Assembly: GCA_038213005.1 (NCBI GenBank)
Contig: JBBQTU010000182.1
Span: forward strand, 1 to 8,690
Source of the DNA: JBBQTU01 sp038213005
GTDB taxonomy: Bacteria > Planctomycetota > Phycisphaerae > Tepidisphaerales > Tepidisphaeraceae
Reading direction: 5' to 3'
DNA: 8,690 bases
Below, piece by piece: positions 7,525 to 8,690 of this stretch. A program made the position numbers and the translations under genes. Positions within the stretch are counted from its first letter, which is position 1, and each line of letters begins with the position of its first letter. The notes below the pieces were generated by a model. It had not been told where the DNA came from, did not search any database, and was given only the letters and a program-made list of their open reading frames with translations.

Positions 7525-7588
7525 CTCGAACCCACCTTTGCGAGGGTGGTCGCTCGTGGTGGGTCGGAGCGTACCGACCCACCCTACG
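7525..7588. repeat. REP-like palindromic element, copy 3 (left arm missing)
   Basis: This copy begins at the internal CTCGAACCCACC and lacks the GTAGGGTGGGT left arm, being joined directly to the end of copy 2 through a shared GGACT. Its right-hand hairpin is perfect over 10 base pairs (7558-7567 with 7574-7583) with a G for A change in the loop. It ends 20 bases before the convergent stop of the small membrane protein gene. The cluster could act as a transcription barrier between the two, but no T-runs are seen. Confidence 0.85.
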
Positions 7589-7608
7589 GACTTTCATGGG
7601 ATTACGGA

Positions 7609-7956
7609 CTATCGGATCCAGCCGTAGCGAAAGGCGGACTCGGTGGCGATTTTGGCGACTCCGGGCAGGAGAAAGTAGAGGGGCGGGTAGATGACCCAAA
7701 CCCAAGTTCGTTCCCTGCGGATGATGCCGACGGCAGCTCGGATGCCAATGGCGAACGCGGCCCACCTGGCAGCGCTGTACTTCGGGACAACAGTGAAGCC
7801 GTCGGTGCTGCGCGTCTTCGGGAGGAACCAGAAGACAAAGACAGGAAGCATTGCGAGAACCAGCCACCAACCGTTGAACCTTGGAGCCCAGCGCCCCTTG
7901 GGTGACGAGGGCTCATAGTCCAGCGGCATTGGTTCACGTTTGTCTGAGAATTCCAT
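7609..7956 (-). CDS. Small membrane protein of unknown function
   Basis: A 115-residue protein with a charged, proline-rich N-terminus of about 28 residues and three hydrophobic segments at about 29-46 (WWLVLAMLPVFVFWFL), 63-79 and 85-104. A conserved-looking IYPPLYFLLPG lies in the third. I do not recognise the family. I chose the ATG at 7956 because GGAG lies 6 bases upstream; an in-frame TTG at 7968 overlaps that site. The gene begins 46 bases after the UbiD-family stop on the same strand, so cotranscription is likely. A shared role with the decarboxylase is possible but unsupported. Aromatic-rich composition and the good ribosome site argue that it is a real gene. Confidence 0.65.
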   Translation of the reverse strand: MEFSDKREPMPLDYEPSSPKGRWAPRFNGWWLVLAMLPVFVFWFLPKTRSTDGFTVVPKYSAARWAAFAIGIRAAVGIIRRERTWVWVIYPPLYFLLPGVAKIATESAFRYGWIR

Positions 7957-8002
7957 CACGTTCTCCAATACAGGCCCGTGTGTTCACACCGACAGCACGC
8001 CA

Positions 8003-8690
8003 TCATAGCCCATACTCGCGCCAGCGGCGCTCCACCAAGGCTTTCGTCGCCGCGTCCATTGCCAGTTCCTTCGGCCAGACGCGGACTTTGCCTTCTTCGG
8101 CCCACTTGGCAGTGGCGTCGAAACCAATCTTGCTGCCGGCGCCAAAGTCGGGGGTGGCGTGGTCCAGGATGTCGGTGGGACCGTAGGCCACTTCCATGTC
8201 GCGGGCCGGGTCGCAGTTGCTGAACAGGTGGAACAAAACATCCTGCTCGTTCTGCACATCCACGTGCTCGTCGACGACCACGATGAACTTGGTCAGGGCC
8301 ATCTGCCCGGCACCCCAGATGGCGTGCATCACCCGCCGGGCCTGGAAGGGATACTCCTTACGGATTTTCACGTAGGCGCAGTTGTGGAAGACGCCGGAGA
8401 TCGGCAGGCAATAGTCGATGATGTCGGGGATCAGCATCTTCAGGAGCGGCAGGAAAATCCGCTCGGTGGCCTTGCCGAGGTAGTAGTCTTCCATCGGGGG
8501 CTTGCCGACGATGGTGGCCGGGTAGATGGCGTTCTTGCGGTGGGTGATGGCGGTCACGTGGAAGGCGGGGAACCAGTGGGCGAGCGAGTAAAAGCCGGTG
8601 TGGTCGCCGAAGGGGCCTTCCATCAGTTTCTCGTGCGGATCGACGTAGCCCTCGATCACGATCTCGGAATTGGCCGGGACTTCCATGTCG
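8003..8690 (-). CDS. UbiD-family prenylated-FMN (de)carboxylase, C-terminal part (runs off right edge)
   Basis: The visible 228 residues are the C-terminal part of a UbiD-family enzyme, which uses prenylated FMN made by UbiX to decarboxylate aromatic or alpha,beta-unsaturated acids. The family block EVPANSEIVIEGYV is followed by EGPFGDHTGFYS. The Glu of EGP (codon 8618-8620) and the Asp five residues later match the two acidic members of the family's Arg-Glu-Glu/Asp catalytic set. The Arg lies in the part outside the window. Further typical blocks are MEDYYLGKATERIFLP, VVVDEHVDVQ, LFSNCDPARDMEVAYGPTDILDHA and GSKIGFDATAKW. Such enzymes act in ubiquinone or menaquinone synthesis or in degradation of aromatic acids. 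The substrate cannot be told from this part. The block at 8174-8207 is the source-like copy of the 34-base repeat found near hisD. No UbiX gene is visible. Confidence 0.95.
   Translation of the reverse strand, partial: DMEVPANSEIVIEGYVDPHEKLMEGPFGDHTGFYSLAHWFPAFHVTAITHRKNAIYPATIVGKPPMEDYYLGKATERIFLPLLKMLIPDIIDYCLPISGVFHNCAYVKIRKEYPFQARRVMHAIWGAGQMALTKFIVVVDEHVDVQNEQDVLFHLFSNCDPARDMEVAYGPTDILDHATPDFGAGSKIGFDATAKWAEEGKVRVWPKELAMDAATKALVERRWREYGL
8174..8207 (-). repeat. 34-base segment shared with 6650-6683 (within the ubiD-family gene)
   Basis: This is the coding copy of the repeat, giving ARDMEVAYGPT in a region conserved across UbiD enzymes. It differs from the copy near hisD at two of 34 bases. 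Being in frame in an intact conserved gene, it is more likely the donor than the recipient. Confidence 0.75.

Noticed and set aside
7322..7588. CRISPR array
   Set aside because: There are only two complete units and one partial one. The intervening sequence is not unique spacer DNA but a copy of the ORF tail, and the units are 80-base palindromes, far longer than CRISPR repeats.
7322..7588. Insertion sequence or MITE with target duplication
   Set aside because: No transposase is encoded. The duplicated flanking sequence is 38 bases and lies on one side only, so it is not a target-site duplication.

Overview
This is a GC-rich (about 60% or more by eye) bacterial chromosomal window. It holds mostly conserved housekeeping genes, with one short stretch of accessory DNA that is decaying and rich in repeats. 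No rRNA, tRNA, CRISPR array or complete mobile element was seen. Planctomycetota (perhaps Phycisphaerae-like) would fit the GC-rich, weakly Shine-Dalgarno-led genes and the mix of pdxJ, DUF58/transglutaminase/MoxR and UbiD genes. This is an impression only, because no marker in the window fixes the phylum.

Layout. At the left edge, on the minus strand, are the first 18 codons of a dapA-like gene (1-56) and pdxJ (96-824, pyridoxal phosphate synthesis), probably one transcript running leftwards out of the window. Divergent from pdxJ, on the plus strand, is a tight three-gene operon: a DUF58 protein (900-2189), a TgpA-like membrane transglutaminase (2186-4207) and a MoxR-family AAA+ ATPase (4207-5151). 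Each gene overlaps the next by 1-4 bases, so translation is probably coupled. The three families are commonly found together and are thought to form a chaperone/assembly system at the cell envelope. The operon ends stop-to-stop, with no spacer, against hisD (5152-6471, last step of histidine synthesis) on the minus strand.

Right of hisD is the accessory stretch, about 6500-7600. It holds a small MNT-type nucleotidyltransferase gene (6752-7126, minus). Overlapping its 3' end is what I read as the frameshifted remains of its usual HEPN partner (about 6548-6768, minus), so the locus looks like an MNT-HEPN toxin-antitoxin pair that has lost one half. Inside that wreck is a 34-base segment that matches the ubiD-family gene 1.5 kb away at 32 positions. 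Next come a doubtful 51-codon plus-strand ORF (7160-7315) and a cluster of two complete and one truncated copies of an 80-base REP-like palindrome (7322-7588). The last 38 bases of the small ORF, nearly to its stop, were duplicated with the palindrome.

At the right edge, on the minus strand, a UbiD-family decarboxylase (8003-8690, N-terminus outside the window) is followed by a small three-helix membrane protein of unknown function (7609-7956), probably in the same transcript.

Nothing here is clearly a new biological system. The items most worth checking are the broken MNT-HEPN pair, the ubiD-like patch within it, the composite palindrome array, and the near-leaderless promoter arrangement suggested for both pdxJ and hisD.
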